Positions 17,869 through 26,994 of a stretch of 64,000 nt of DNA are shown here, piece after piece. This DNA comes from Pinibacter sp031553495 (lineage in GTDB: Bacteria > Bacteroidota > Bacteroidia > Chitinophagales > Chitinophagaceae), in assembly GCA_031553495.1 (NCBI GenBank), contig JAVBLN010000016.1, forward strand, positions 82,270-146,269, in the 5' to 3' direction. A program made the position numbers and the translations under genes. The notes beneath the pieces are model-generated. The model saw nothing but the letters and a program-made list of their open reading frames with translations. It was not told the DNA's origin and did no database searches. Position 1 is the first letter of the stretch. Each line of letters opens with the position of its first letter.

Positions 17869-18237
17869 TTATTTGTGAATATTAACTTTAAAGTTGAGCA
17901 TTTGCAAATTGCCTGTACTTGGAGAAATTGCTACCGAGCTTTTGTAAGGAAGTATGTAAGTGGTATTGCCTTGTTGATACGCCACTACCGAATTAAATGA
18001 AAGAATTTCAGGAACTTTGGGCTCACTTAACAATTTACTGCCTTTATAGCTTAAATTACTTTTAAGTGTAAATGAATTAGTAATAGAAATAGGAGTAAAC
18101 TCAATTCCCATGTTTTTCTTCTTTTTTTCTCCACCACCTATCCCAATGGCTGCTGAAACATGAAGTCCGCAAAGAATTAAAACAATCAGTGTAATCGATT
18201 GTCTTATATGGCTTTTTATGGACTTTTTACATTTCAT
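17869..18237 (-). CDS. Small exported protein of unknown function
   Basis: The 122-residue protein starts MKCKKSIKSHIRQSITLIVL and has a signal peptide that probably ends at HVSAAIG. The mature part is about 90 residues, with a GIGGGEKKKKNMG linker and a predicted beta-rich remainder (FTPISITNSFTLKSNLSYKG, TYILPYKSSVAISPSTGNLQ). No family is recognised. It is a single gene between the family-R pair and the TPR gene, with which it is divergent. Confidence 0.6.
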   Translation of the reverse strand: MKCKKSIKSHIRQSITLIVLILCGLHVSAAIGIGGGEKKKKNMGIEFTPISITNSFTLKSNLSYKGSKLLSEPKVPEILSFNSVVAYQQGNTTYILPYKSSVAISPSTGNLQMLNFKVNIHK

Positions 18238-18385
18238 TTCAACAAATGTATAAATTAATTCTTTATTATTTTAACCTTTTATCAAATATTTTTTAATATG
18301 GCTTTAACGATTATAATAAAAATATATTGTAAAAAGCTGGCAATTCTTTGTTTTAATAGCTATCTTACAGTTATCAACTTTTTTC

Positions 18386-19807
18386 ATGAGAGAAAATCCT
18401 TACCACCAAGATAAAGAATACCTTGATGAGTTATTGCGTCAATTTGAGAATTTGAAAAAAGGTAAGAATCATTCTTTTATAGATGAAGAATCGTTTGAAA
18501 GGATAATTGACTACTTTGACGACGCGGATGACTTGGCAAAGGCATTGGAAGCAGCTGAAATTGCTGTGGAACATTTCCCATTTTCATCCGATTTATTAAT
18601 AAAAAAAGCGGACCTGTTAATTGGCGCACGCAAATATCACGACGCTTTGGATATACTGGAGCACGCCGAATTATTTGACAGCCGTGATATTAATCTTTAT
18701 ATTCTTCGAACAGAAGTTTACCTGGCGTTGGATAAACAGGAAAAAGCGGTAGAATTGCTGGAAAGAGCTATTCACTCATTTGAAGGCGAAGAAAGAATTG
18801 AACTGTTGTTTGAGTTGGCTGATGTGTATGACGATTATGAAGAGTTTGACAAAATTTTTGATTGCCTGAAATTAATTCTTGAGCAAGACCCCATAAATGA
18901 AGAAGCCTTATATAAGATTTGCTTTTGGACCGATTTTACAGGAAGGAATGAAGAAAGCATCCGGCTTCATAGCTGGATCATTGAAAACTATCCTTATAAT
19001 GAATTGGCATGGTTCAATCTTGCCGCCGCCTACCAGGGATTAAAACTGTATGAAAAAGCCATAGATGCCTACAAATATGCAGTGGTAATTGATGAAAAAT
19101 TTGATTACGCCTACCGCAATATGGGTGATGCGTATATCCGGCTTCGAAAATTTAAAGATGCCATTGAAGTGCTGGAAAAAGTCTTGGAATTATCAAGACC
19201 CGAAGATGTGATTTTTGAAGCATTGGGGCACTGCTATGATAAATTACACAATTATGCACAGGCAAGATTTTATTATCGCAAAGCATCTCATTTAAATAAT
19301 GAGGACAGTAAGTTATTCTATAAAATAGCATGTACGTATATTAATGAAAGTCAGTGGATGCAGGCAATAAAACAATTGGATACCGCACTGCAACTTCAAA
19401 GAAATCATCCTGAATATAACCTGGCAATGGGTGAATGCAAGCTACAACTTGGCGATGTAAAAGAAGCCATTATTTATTTTTCCAATGTAGTGAGAAGCAG
19501 GCCTAAAAATGTAGCGGGTTGGGAAGCGCTAATCCGTTGTCTTTACTCTGTAAAATTTTATGAGGAGGCGCTTGAACAAACACTTGCAGCAATTCAGCAT
19601 ACTGACGGAAAATCTATATTCATATTTTACCTAAGTGCCATTTATTTTGCTATGGGAAAAAACAGAGAAGGATTATTGCAGCTAGAAAGAGCCATGCTCA
19701 TTTCTCCCAAAAAAATAAAATTATTTGTAGAATTAAATCCCGCTATTTTACAAAATCAACAAGTGGTAGATGTTATTGCCAGGTATAAAAGGAATAAGAA
19801 CTTTTAA
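18386..19807 (+). CDS. Tetratricopeptide repeat protein
   Basis: The 473-residue protein consists almost wholly of TPR helices, with about ten or more units such as AWFNLAAAYQGLKLYEKAID, AYRNMGDAYIRLRKFKDAIE and IFEALGHCYDKLHNYAQARF. TPR arrays are protein-interaction scaffolds. No signal peptide, membrane helix or enzymatic domain is visible, so it is most likely cytoplasmic. The long acidic N terminus (residues about 1-50) precedes the first clear unit. The partner is unknown. Confidence 0.85.
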   Translation: MRENPYHQDKEYLDELLRQFENLKKGKNHSFIDEESFERIIDYFDDADDLAKALEAAEIAVEHFPFSSDLLIKKADLLIGARKYHDALDILEHAELFDSRDINLYILRTEVYLALDKQEKAVELLERAIHSFEGEERIELLFELADVYDDYEEFDKIFDCLKLILEQDPINEEALYKICFWTDFTGRNEESIRLHSWIIENYPYNELAWFNLAAAYQGLKLYEKAIDAYKYAVVIDEKFDYAYRNMGDAYIRLRKFKDAIEVLEKVLELSRPEDVIFEALGHCYDKLHNYAQARFYYRKASHLNNEDSKLFYKIACTYINESQWMQAIKQLDTALQLQRNHPEYNLAMGECKLQLGDVKEAIIYFSNVVRSRPKNVAGWEALIRCLYSVKFYEEALEQTLAAIQHTDGKSIFIFYLSAIYFAMGKNREGLLQLERAMLISPKKIKLFVELNPAILQNQQVVDVIARYKRNKNF

Positions 19808-20034
19808 ACAGTTTGATTAATACACTAAGAGTAGAGTATTACAAATCTAATTTCATCACCTTCAGCATAATAAGAGTCCCCAGAAGTTACCCGTTTCAGT
19901 AGTATTAACATTTTTTTGATAGATTATATTAATGCTCATCAACACGAAGTATTGATAAATGGCAGTTTTTCATTCGCCATTGTTTCCTATTTTTGCGCAC
20001 GTTTGTATTTTGCACACACAGTTAATCGCAGTAA

Positions 20035-20808
20035 ATGAACTTCAATTTATCACAGATTCCGGAAAGAATTCAACAGCCTCGTGTGAACGGTTTGACAATG
20101 GTAATGGACAAAGGGTTGAGTATAGAAGAAACGCGTAATTTTTTAAGTATTGCCAAACCGCATGTTGATATTGTAAAACTAGGCTTTGGCACATCATTCG
20201 TTACGCCCAATTTAAAACAAAAGCTGGAAGTTTACCAGTCGTTTGATATGCCGGTTTATTTTGGCGGAACTTTATTCGAAGCCTTCCTTGTTAGAAACCA
20301 GTTTCAGGATTATATAGATGTGTGTAAAGATTATGGCATTTCATTTATGGAAGTAAGTGATGGCTCTATAACCATTCCTCATGCTGAAAAATGCGGTTAT
20401 ATTGAAAAGCTCACCAAACACGGAACGGTGCTAAGCGAAGTGGGCAGTAAAGATGCCACACATATCATTCCACCTTATAAGTGGATTGAGCTTATGCGGT
20501 CCGAGTTAAGTGCCGGTGCTTCATACGTAATAGCTGAAGCCCGCGAAGCAGGAAACGTAGGTATATACAGAGGTACCGGAGAAGTACGTGAAGGACTGGT
20601 TCAGGAAATTCTTACACAAATACCGGAAGAAAAAATAATTTGGGAAGCGCCGCAAAAAGCACAGCAACTATATTTTATTGAATTAATCGGCTGTAATGTG
20701 AACCTGGGCAACATAGCGCCAATGGAAGTATTGTCGTTAGAAGCCATGCGCATAGGTTTACGTGGCGATACATTTCACCTGTTCCTCAATAAAGAAACAG
20801 TTCAATAA
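20035..20808 (+). CDS. Phosphosulfolactate synthase family (ComA-like)
   Basis: The 257-residue protein matches the ComA family, whose archaeal members add sulfite to phosphoenolpyruvate to make (2R)-phosphosulfolactate, the first step of coenzyme M synthesis. Characteristic parts are GLTMVMDKGLS, HVDIVKLGFGTSFVTP, ISFMEVSDGSITIPH, AGASYVIAEAREAGNVGIYR and WEAPQKAQQLYFIELIG, arranged as a TIM barrel. The bacterium is unlikely to make coenzyme M, so the product probably feeds another sulfonate pathway. The stop codon overlaps the aroE start by one base, so translation of the two is coupled. A TATTTTTG promoter-like box lies at 19988-19995. Confidence 0.85.
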   Translation: MNFNLSQIPERIQQPRVNGLTMVMDKGLSIEETRNFLSIAKPHVDIVKLGFGTSFVTPNLKQKLEVYQSFDMPVYFGGTLFEAFLVRNQFQDYIDVCKDYGISFMEVSDGSITIPHAEKCGYIEKLTKHGTVLSEVGSKDATHIIPPYKWIELMRSELSAGASYVIAEAREAGNVGIYRGTGEVREGLVQEILTQIPEEKIIWEAPQKAQQLYFIELIGCNVNLGNIAPMEVLSLEAMRIGLRGDTFHLFLNKETVQ

Positions 20809-21554
20809 TGCGACTTTTTGGTTTGATAGGCTTTCCCTTAAGTCATTCTTTTTCTCAAAAATTTTTTACTGAAAAATTTGAAAAGGAAGGTATAAAAGAT
20901 TGCGTTTACCAAAACTTTCCTCTAAATTCTATCGAGCTGTTTCCTGATTTATTGATGCAATACCCTGGCCTTAATGGGTTTAACATTACCATTCCCTACA
21001 AAGAAAAAATATTACCTTTTCTCCATCATCAAACAGACGCGGTACAAAAAATTGGGGCTTGCAATTGCGTAAAAATTGAAAGCGGCCGGCTTACAGGTTA
21101 TAATACAGATGTAAAAGGGTTTGAAATTTCACTGAAAGAAAAACTCTTACCAAAACACAATTCAGCTCTAATTTTAGGAACAGGAGGCGCCGCCAAAGCA
21201 GTTGCTTATATATTACAACAATTAGGCATTCCCTATAAATACATTAGCAGAAAAAACAATAGCAACTCTAACGTTGTTGAATACTCGCAAATTACAAAAG
21301 AAATAATTTCCTCACACAAGCTTATCGTCAATACTACTCCTGTTGGCATGTATCCTAACGTACACGAGGCTCCCCAAATTTTATATGATGCAATAACTGC
21401 CGATCATTATTTATACGATCTCACTTATAATCCTTCCAAAACATTATTTCTACAAAAAGGTGAAGCGCAGGGAGCAAGTATTAAAAATGGACAGGAAATG
21501 CTAATACTACAAGCGGAGGAGAGCTGGAAAATATGGAATAACGTGGAAATGTGA
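20808..21554 (+). CDS. aroE: Shikimate dehydrogenase (NADP+)
   Basis: AroE reduces 3-dehydroshikimate to shikimate in the aromatic amino acid pathway. The 248-residue protein is slightly shorter than the E. coli enzyme but complete. The substrate-binding start GLIGFPLSHSFSQKFF and GFNITIPYKEKILPFL (with the catalytic lysine in IPYKEK) are present. The NADP domain has LILGTGGAAKAVAYIL, and the C terminus has VNTTPVGMYPN and DLTYNPSKTLFLQKGEAQGA. The start overlaps the comA-like stop in TAATG. Confidence 0.94.
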   Translation: MRLFGLIGFPLSHSFSQKFFTEKFEKEGIKDCVYQNFPLNSIELFPDLLMQYPGLNGFNITIPYKEKILPFLHHQTDAVQKIGACNCVKIESGRLTGYNTDVKGFEISLKEKLLPKHNSALILGTGGAAKAVAYILQQLGIPYKYISRKNNSNSNVVEYSQITKEIISSHKLIVNTTPVGMYPNVHEAPQILYDAITADHYLYDLTYNPSKTLFLQKGEAQGASIKNGQEMLILQAEESWKIWNNVEM

Positions 21555-21612
21555 TTACGCTATATTTAGCAGGAAACAAATTATTAGAAAAAATCAATGA
21601 GTATTAATATAA

Positions 21613-21694
21613 CTGATTTTTTTGATACAGGCGGTATTGCTACTATTAAGCATCGTTGTGTCACTCACTTGTACGGCAGTAATGCTATTGAGCG
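21613..21694 (+). repeat. Family-R dispersed repeat, copy R9
   Basis: TGATTTTTTTGATACAGGCG is followed by GTATTGCTACTATTAAGC, then ATCGTTGTGTCACTCACTTG and TACGGCAGTAATGCTATTGA. It lies in the 368-bp gap 21555-21922 between aroE and the cytochrome gene, followed by the 12-bp inverted repeat at 21717-21765. Confidence 0.8.
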
Positions 21695-21716
21695 ATGGAG
21701 AAGTCGGAAATCAGCA

Positions 21717-21765
21717 CAAAGTTCACAAGAGATGGCTGAACTCCAACCAATCGTTGTGAACTTTG
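21717..21765. repeat. 12-bp perfect inverted repeat
   Basis: CAAAGTTCACAA (21717-21728) and TTGTGAACTTTG (21754-21765) are perfect inverted arms around a 25-bp loop. The arms recall the ends of the TTAACCACAAGG elements in general form but are a different sequence. It follows directly on R9. Confidence 0.6.
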
Positions 21766-21922
21766 CGTATGCAATGTAGCCTTTGCGGTTATATGTCTTT
21801 CACAAATGTAATACCACACATTTCCACATTATTACTGATTGTTCAAAACAAAAGAACAAAGCCTTTCCTACCGCATTTTCAAATTAGCACATTTTCAAAT
21901 TAATTTCCACATTAACTAACAG

Positions 21923-22333
21923 TTACTTATTTCTCAAAGACAATACATACTTCACCATTTCCTTAGCATCAGCTTCTGTAACCTGGGGATGCGGAGTCAT
22001 AGGCACTTCACCCCAAACTCCCTGGCCGCCTTTAATAATTTTTTCGGCCAAAAGTGTCACATTGGCATCAGTATTTTCGTATTTATTAGCCACTTCCCTG
22101 TATGCGGGTCCTATCACTTTTTCATCTACTTTATGACAAGTAAGACAGTCAGATTTAGCAATGAGATCAAGCGCTTTTTCATGAGTACCATTCTCACTTG
22201 TTGCTTCAGGTTTACTTTCAGTGGCTGTAGTAGCAGGGGTTGTAGGCGCAGATTCTTGTTTTGCATTTGACGCATTGTTACCGCAGCTATACATTGCTGC
22301 CAAAACAAAAATTCCCAGAATAACTCTTTTCAT
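21923..22333 (-). CDS. Class I cytochrome c lipoprotein
   Basis: The 136-residue protein has a lipoprotein signal (FVLAAMYSCGNN), with the lipid-attached cysteine near residue 17, a low-complexity Thr/Ala/Glu linker, and one cytochrome c domain. Heme attachment is at CLTCHK, the GPAYREVANKY helix follows, and the axial methionine is probably in VPMTPHPQVTEADAKEMVKY. Such cytochromes of about 80 residues carry electrons at the periplasmic side of the inner membrane. The gene is divergent from pyrG and stands alone. Confidence 0.9.
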   Translation of the reverse strand: MKRVILGIFVLAAMYSCGNNASNAKQESAPTTPATTATESKPEATSENGTHEKALDLIAKSDCLTCHKVDEKVIGPAYREVANKYENTDANVTLLAEKIIKGGQGVWGEVPMTPHPQVTEADAKEMVKYVLSLRNK

Positions 22334-22759
22334 AGTTGAAAGATTGTAATTTAAAATATTTAAGGATTAAAAATATAACAAACTATTTTATAGCAATAAT
22401 ACACATTTAATATGCTTAGATATTAAATTATCATAACATTATTCTCTCCAAAAGTACCACTCGGTAGTAATTAACTACCAACAGCTAAAACGAAGATAAA
22501 GAAAAAGTACTGAGTAATTTTCCACATTGTAAGTTCAGTCGAATTTGCTTGTGTATTAATTGTATCTTTGCATGACCTCAGGGAGAATCTTTCTTTTCCT
22601 CAGTGGTCACCCAATAAGAGGTAAATAATTTATTATAAGACGGGTATAAAAGAATGGTGTTGATTTATTATGGTTATAATGGCCAGTATATATCAACGGT
22701 AATCTTTTTTATTACTTTTTGCCAGTAAGCAGACAAACAAACGAATTCAAAATAAAAAC
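22334..22759. other. Intergenic region with the pyrG leader
   Basis: This 426-bp gap separates the divergent cytochrome and pyrG genes and carries no family-R copy. A promoter-like TATCTTTG box lies at 22563-22570, leaving a leader of about 180 nt before pyrG. The leader starts with TGACCTCAGGGAGAA and CCTCAGTGGTCA, whose ends can pair. I see no open frame in it. Confidence 0.5.
22544..22570 (+). promoter_or_regulatory. Putative Bacteroidota-type promoter of pyrG
   Basis: TTTG at 22544-22547 and TATCTTTG at 22563-22570 match the -33 and -7 elements (TTTG and TAnnTTTG) used by the Bacteroidota primary sigma factor. The 15-nt spacing is a little short. Confidence 0.4.
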
Positions 22760-24406
22760 ATGGCTAAGTTTATTTTTGTAACCGGAGGCGTTACATCATC
22801 ATTAGGAAAAGGAATAATTGCCGCATCGCTGGCAAAGTTGTTACAGGCAAGAGGTTTAAAAGTTACCATCCAGAAATTTGATCCATATATCAATGTGGAT
22901 CCGGGCACTTTAAACCCTTATGAACATGGAGAGTGTTATGTAACCGAAGACGGCGCGGAAACAGATCTTGACCTTGGCCATTACGAAAGATTTCTTAATA
23001 TTTTCACATCGCAGGCCAATAATGTAACTACCGGCCGCATATATCAAACAGTTATCAACAAAGAACGAGAAGGAGCTTATTTGGGCAAAACAGTTCAGGT
23101 AGTGCCGCATATTACTGATGAAATAAAAAGAAGAATGTTACTGCTGGGTAACAAGGGATACGATGTAGTAATTACCGAACTTGGCGGCACAGTTGGCGAT
23201 ATTGAAAGCCTCCCTTTTATAGAAGCCGTTCGCCAATTGCAATGGGAACTACCCGAAGAAGATTGCCTGGTAGTACATTTAACACTAATTCCATACCTGA
23301 AAGCCGCTAAAGAATTGAAAACCAAACCTACCCAGCACAGTGTAAAAATGCTGAGCCAGGAAGGTGTTAATCCCGATATTATTGTATGCAGAACCGAAGA
23401 GCCTATAACCCCGGAAATTAAAAATAAAATTGCCCTGTTCTGTAATGTAAAACCCGAAGCTGTAATAGAAGCAGCAGATGCAGCCACCATTTATGAAGTA
23501 CCGTTGGCCATGATGCGTGAAAAGCTGGATCTTATTTGCCTCCGCAAATTAAAAATCACCAATTATGCAGAACCTGAGCTTACCAGGTGGAAAGAATTTC
23601 TTGATAAACTAAAATATCCGAAAGCCAAAGTAAACATCGGGCTAATCGGAAAATACATTGAACTGCAGGATGCCTACAAATCAATACTGGAAGCATTTGT
23701 TCATGCCGGCGCAATGAACGAGTGCAAAGTGAGTATTGTGAATATACACAGTGAATTTATAACAGAAGAATGCGTAGCCGAAAAACTTGGCAATCTTGAC
23801 GGCCTATTGGTAGCGCCCGGTTTCGGATTACGTGGAATAGAAGGAAAGATCAATGCTGTAAAATACGCCAGGGAAAAAGGTTTACCGTTCTTTGGCATTT
23901 GCCTCGGAATGCAGATGGGTGTAATAGAATTTGCAAGAAATGTGTTGAACTTAAAAGATGCGCATTCTACAGAAATGAATGAAAACACTCCGGAGCCGGT
24001 TATCGATTTGATGGAGGCCCAAAAAGAAGTGACCGCAAAAGGGGGAACAATGAGGCTTGGCTCCTACCCTTGTCAAATAAAAAATGGCACTTTGGCAGAA
24101 ACTATTTATGGCACTACTGAAATAAGTGAAAGACACAGGCACCGTTGGGAGTTTAACAACAGCTACCTCGAAAAATTCGAGAATGCAGGAATGATAGCCA
24201 GTGGTAAAAACCCTGAAACAAACCTTGTGGAAATAGTAGAGCTACCAAATCATCCGTTTTTCATTGGAGTTCAGTATCATCCAGAACTAAAGAGTACGGT
24301 AGAAAACCCACACCCGCTATTCGTACATTTTATAAAAGCGGCAAAGGAAAATCTGGAAAAAAGAGAAGCCTCTAAAACTTCTCAACTGCAGAGCGAGGTT
24401 GCCTAG
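22760..24406 (+). CDS. pyrG: CTP synthase
   Basis: PyrG makes CTP from UTP, ATP and glutamine. The 548-residue protein has the full two-domain form. The N-terminal amidoligase domain starts AKFIFVTGGVTSSLGKGIIA and includes DPYINVDPGTLNPYEHGECY and ELGGTVGDIESLPFIEAVRQ. The C-terminal class I glutaminase has the nucleophile cysteine in FFGICLGMQMG and the His-Glu pair in GVQYHPELKS. It is followed by a strong terminator and then yidC. Confidence 0.97.
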   Translation: MAKFIFVTGGVTSSLGKGIIAASLAKLLQARGLKVTIQKFDPYINVDPGTLNPYEHGECYVTEDGAETDLDLGHYERFLNIFTSQANNVTTGRIYQTVINKEREGAYLGKTVQVVPHITDEIKRRMLLLGNKGYDVVITELGGTVGDIESLPFIEAVRQLQWELPEEDCLVVHLTLIPYLKAAKELKTKPTQHSVKMLSQEGVNPDIIVCRTEEPITPEIKNKIALFCNVKPEAVIEAADAATIYEVPLAMMREKLDLICLRKLKITNYAEPELTRWKEFLDKLKYPKAKVNIGLIGKYIELQDAYKSILEAFVHAGAMNECKVSIVNIHSEFITEECVAEKLGNLDGLLVAPGFGLRGIEGKINAVKYAREKGLPFFGICLGMQMGVIEFARNVLNLKDAHSTEMNENTPEPVIDLMEAQKEVTAKGGTMRLGSYPCQIKNGTLAETIYGTTEISERHRHRWEFNNSYLEKFENAGMIASGKNPETNLVEIVELPNHPFFIGVQYHPELKSTVENPHPLFVHFIKAAKENLEKREASKTSQLQSEVA

Positions 24407-24430
24407 AATTATCAAATAACAACAATTACA

Positions 24431-24466
24431 AAAAAGGAGATATAGTAATTTATATCTCCTTTTTTG
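24431..24466 (+). terminator. Intrinsic terminator after pyrG
   Basis: AAAAAGGAGATATA and TATATCTCCTTTTTT form a long perfect stem around a short AT loop, ending in a T-run. It lies about 25 nt past the stop codon. Confidence 0.85.
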
Positions 24467-24494
24467 CACTTGAAGCAACACGCTGATTCTTGGG

Positions 24495-24577
24495 AAAATA
24501 ATTATGGGACCAGCCTTAGAGCCTTGATTTGGCTCCGGTTGTGTCACTCACTTGTGCGGTAGTAATTCTAGTGGGCG
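24495..24577 (+). repeat. Family-R dispersed repeat, copy R10 (truncated core)
   Basis: AAAATAATTATGGGACCAGC is followed by GAGCCTTGATTTGGCTCC, then GGTTGTGTCACTCACTTGTG and CGGTAGTAATTCTAG. The CCGGCGGTAG block is replaced by a short hairpin (GAGCC/GGCTC). It forms an inverted pair with R11 in the 600-bp gap between pyrG and yidC. Confidence 0.65.
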
Positions 24578-24710
24578 ATGGGCAGTGGGCAGTAGGGAAA
24601 TCAGAGGTCAGAAGACTGTATAGTTGAAAGTTGAAAAATTGTAGAGATTACGAATATCCGCTTTGTGCGCAGGACTCCCTTCTCCAAAGGAGAAGGGCCG
24701 GGAATGAGGC

Positions 24711-24820
24711 CGCCCAATAGTATTCCTACCGCACAAGTGAGTGACACAACCGGAGCTAAATAGTAGCACTACCGCCGGCCCACAAAAAAAATCGCATAAT
24801 ATTATTCTGATCGAAGTATA
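24711..24820 (-). repeat. Family-R dispersed repeat, copy R11
   Basis: On the minus strand: outer flank TATACTTCGATCAGAATAAT, then TTTTTTTTGTGGGCCGGCGG, TAGTGCTACTATTTAGCTCC, GGTTGTGTCACTCACTTGTG, CGGTAGGAATACTATTGG. The 134 bp between R10 and R11 carry GTTGAAAGTTGAAAA and TCAGAGGTCAGAAG runs and a CTTCTCC/GGAGAAG hairpin. Confidence 0.75.
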
Positions 24821-24990
24821 AGAAACCGCCCGAAAATTTTGGTTGTACCTGTCTTTCTGATATCTTTTCCAGCAGAGGAAAACATCTGTAATATTTATTT
24901 TCAAACCTTTACCGGTTCACTATTTTTTTCATCTAACATTTCCGTTTCACCATTCACGATTATTATAATCCTACTCTTCAGCAAACCCCC

Positions 24991-24998
24991 TATCTTTG
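24991..24998 (+). promoter_or_regulatory. Putative -7 box of yidC
   Basis: TATCTTTG matches the TAnnTTTG consensus and would start transcription about 20 nt before the yidC start codon. No convincing -33 TTTG is seen at the usual distance. Confidence 0.35.
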
Positions 24999-25028
24999 CA
25001 GCTTCTCAAATTTCTGTACATGCAAAAT

Positions 25029-26873
25029 ATGGATCGTAATACTATTTTAGGGTTTGTGTTGTTAGCTGGTTTGCTATTTGCTTATCTTTTTATTGCTTCA
25101 AAAAATACACGAGAGCTTGAAGCAAAAAAACTGGCTTATGAAGACTCTGTAGCCAAAGTAGAATTAGTTAAAAAACAAGCAGCCGCTGCCGCTGCGACTA
25201 CCACTACCTCGGACACCACTAAATCCCAGACAACTGTTGATACCTCAGGATTTTATAGTGCCGCAACTGCCGGAGAACAATTAATAACAATTGAAAATGA
25301 AGTATTCAAAGTAATTCTTACTAACAAAGGAGCTATTCCGAAATTGGTGGAATTAAAAAAGTATAATTCATATAACGACTCACCTGTAAAACTGGTAAAT
25401 GGCGACAAAGATGTTATTTCTTATACTATAAATACCGAAAAAGGCGCTGCGCAAACCAGCGATTTATACTTTAAAACCGGGCAATTAATTAAAAATGCAG
25501 ACAGCAGCCAAACTGTTACTTTTGAACTTAACGGAGGAAATGGCCAGGTTATAACCCACCAGTTCACTATAAAACCAAATGATTACTTCCTTGATTTTGC
25601 AATTGGCATGCATGGGGCAGATAAATTACTTACTCAAAATTCTTTTAATCTTTTCTGGCAAACACAGATACATCAGCAGGAACAAGATGTGAAATATGAA
25701 AGACTACAATCGCAACTGTGCTTAGTAATGGATGGCGACTTTGATTATTTTAATTTGAATTCCTCCAATTCAAAAAAGTTTGATCAACCTGTGAACTGGG
25801 TAAGCGCCAAACAGCATTTTTTCAATTCAACACTGATTGCAAAAAACAACTTTGACAGAGGACAGGCGGATTGGACCGCTCCGGCTAACGACACATTGAA
25901 GGAAGTATCACTCTTACGGGCTAGTCTGCATACGAAAGTTACTCCCGGAAATACGGCTTCTATTCCATTGCAACTATTTTATGGTCCAAACGATTTTAAA
26001 ACATTGCATAATAGCAATATAGCCAAAATGGATCGCCTGATCAATTTTGGCCAAGGCTTTTATTCATTTGTGCGACCAATTAACCAATATATTATTTTGC
26101 CGGTTTTCGATTTATTTAAAGGATTTGTAAATAGCTATGGAATTGTAATTCTATTGCTTACATTGTTTATTCGCCTGCTAACATCTCCATTGGTTTACTC
26201 AAGCTATTTAAGTGGAGCTAAAATGAAAGCATTACGTCCTGAAATTGATACACTTAAGAAGAAGTATGCTGATGATCAGCAGCAATTTGGGATGGAGCAA
26301 ATGAAACTTTTCCGTGAAGCGGGGGTAAATCCATTAGGAGGCTGTATTCCTGCATTGCTGCAGATACCAATATTTTTTGCTTTATATAGTTTCTTTAACT
26401 CTACCATAGCATTACGGGGGCAAAGTTTTTTATGGGCAAAAGATTTGTCTGTATATGATGCTGTTATCAATTTTGGATTCAAAATTCCACTACTGGGAGA
26501 TCACCTCAGCTTGTTTACATTATTGGCAGTAGTTACCAGCTTTTTGATATCGCTTTATGGTATGGCTAATACACCGGATCAAAACAATCCGGCATTGAAA
26601 TATATGCCATATATATTTCCTTTTATGTTGCTGTTCATTTTCAATGGATTACCATCAGCGCTAACATGGTATTATACTGTTTCAAATGTAATAACCCTGA
26701 TACTTCAATTTGTAATACAGAATTATATTATCAATCATGATAAAATTTTGGCCAAACTAGAAGAAAACAGGAAGAAACCAAAAAGTAAATCAAAATGGCA
26801 GGAAAAGCTAGAGCAAATGCAAGAAACTCAAAAGAAAGTACAACAAATACAACAAAAAAATAAAAGCAAATAA
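25029..26873 (+). CDS. yidC: Membrane protein insertase YidC
   Basis: YidC inserts membrane proteins alone or with SecYEG. The start at 25029 gives MDRNTILGFVLLAGLLFAYL, the usual start in Bacteroidota; an ATG at 25020 would add three residues. The protein of about 614 residues has an N-terminal helix, a periplasmic beta domain (about residues 80-340), and the conserved five-helix insertase core beginning near GIVILLLTLFIRLLTSPLVY. The conserved hydrophilic-groove arginine is expected at FIRLLTSPL. The C terminus is lysine-rich, as in species that use it for ribosome contact. The order pyrG-yidC is common in this phylum. Confidence 0.95.
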   Translation: MDRNTILGFVLLAGLLFAYLFIASKNTRELEAKKLAYEDSVAKVELVKKQAAAAAATTTTSDTTKSQTTVDTSGFYSAATAGEQLITIENEVFKVILTNKGAIPKLVELKKYNSYNDSPVKLVNGDKDVISYTINTEKGAAQTSDLYFKTGQLIKNADSSQTVTFELNGGNGQVITHQFTIKPNDYFLDFAIGMHGADKLLTQNSFNLFWQTQIHQQEQDVKYERLQSQLCLVMDGDFDYFNLNSSNSKKFDQPVNWVSAKQHFFNSTLIAKNNFDRGQADWTAPANDTLKEVSLLRASLHTKVTPGNTASIPLQLFYGPNDFKTLHNSNIAKMDRLINFGQGFYSFVRPINQYIILPVFDLFKGFVNSYGIVILLLTLFIRLLTSPLVYSSYLSGAKMKALRPEIDTLKKKYADDQQQFGMEQMKLFREAGVNPLGGCIPALLQIPIFFALYSFFNSTIALRGQSFLWAKDLSVYDAVINFGFKIPLLGDHLSLFTLLAVVTSFLISLYGMANTPDQNNPALKYMPYIFPFMLLFIFNGLPSALTWYYTVSNVITLILQFVIQNYIINHDKILAKLEENRKKPKSKSKWQEKLEQMQETQKKVQQIQQKNKSK

Positions 26874-26895
26874 CTTTTATTAATAAAAAATAAAA

Positions 26896-26940
26896 AAGAC
26901 CTTCGTAGAATATAAAAAAACGGAGGTCTTTCTTATTTTT
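26896..26940 (+). terminator. Intrinsic terminator after yidC
   Basis: AAGACCTTCG and CGGAGGTCTT form a stem with one bulged mismatch around an AT-rich loop, followed by a T-rich tract. Confidence 0.65.
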
Positions 26941-26994
26941 AGAAGGCAACTATATACATATCAATGCCGTCTATGCAAAAAGGATTAGAATCAC

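Noticed and set aside
21613..21694. Family R as integron attC sites (similar length, GTTG core, partial palindrome)
   Set aside because: Copies occur in both orientations next to ordinary housekeeping genes, lack proper RYYYAAC/GTTRRRY ends, and no integrase is present.
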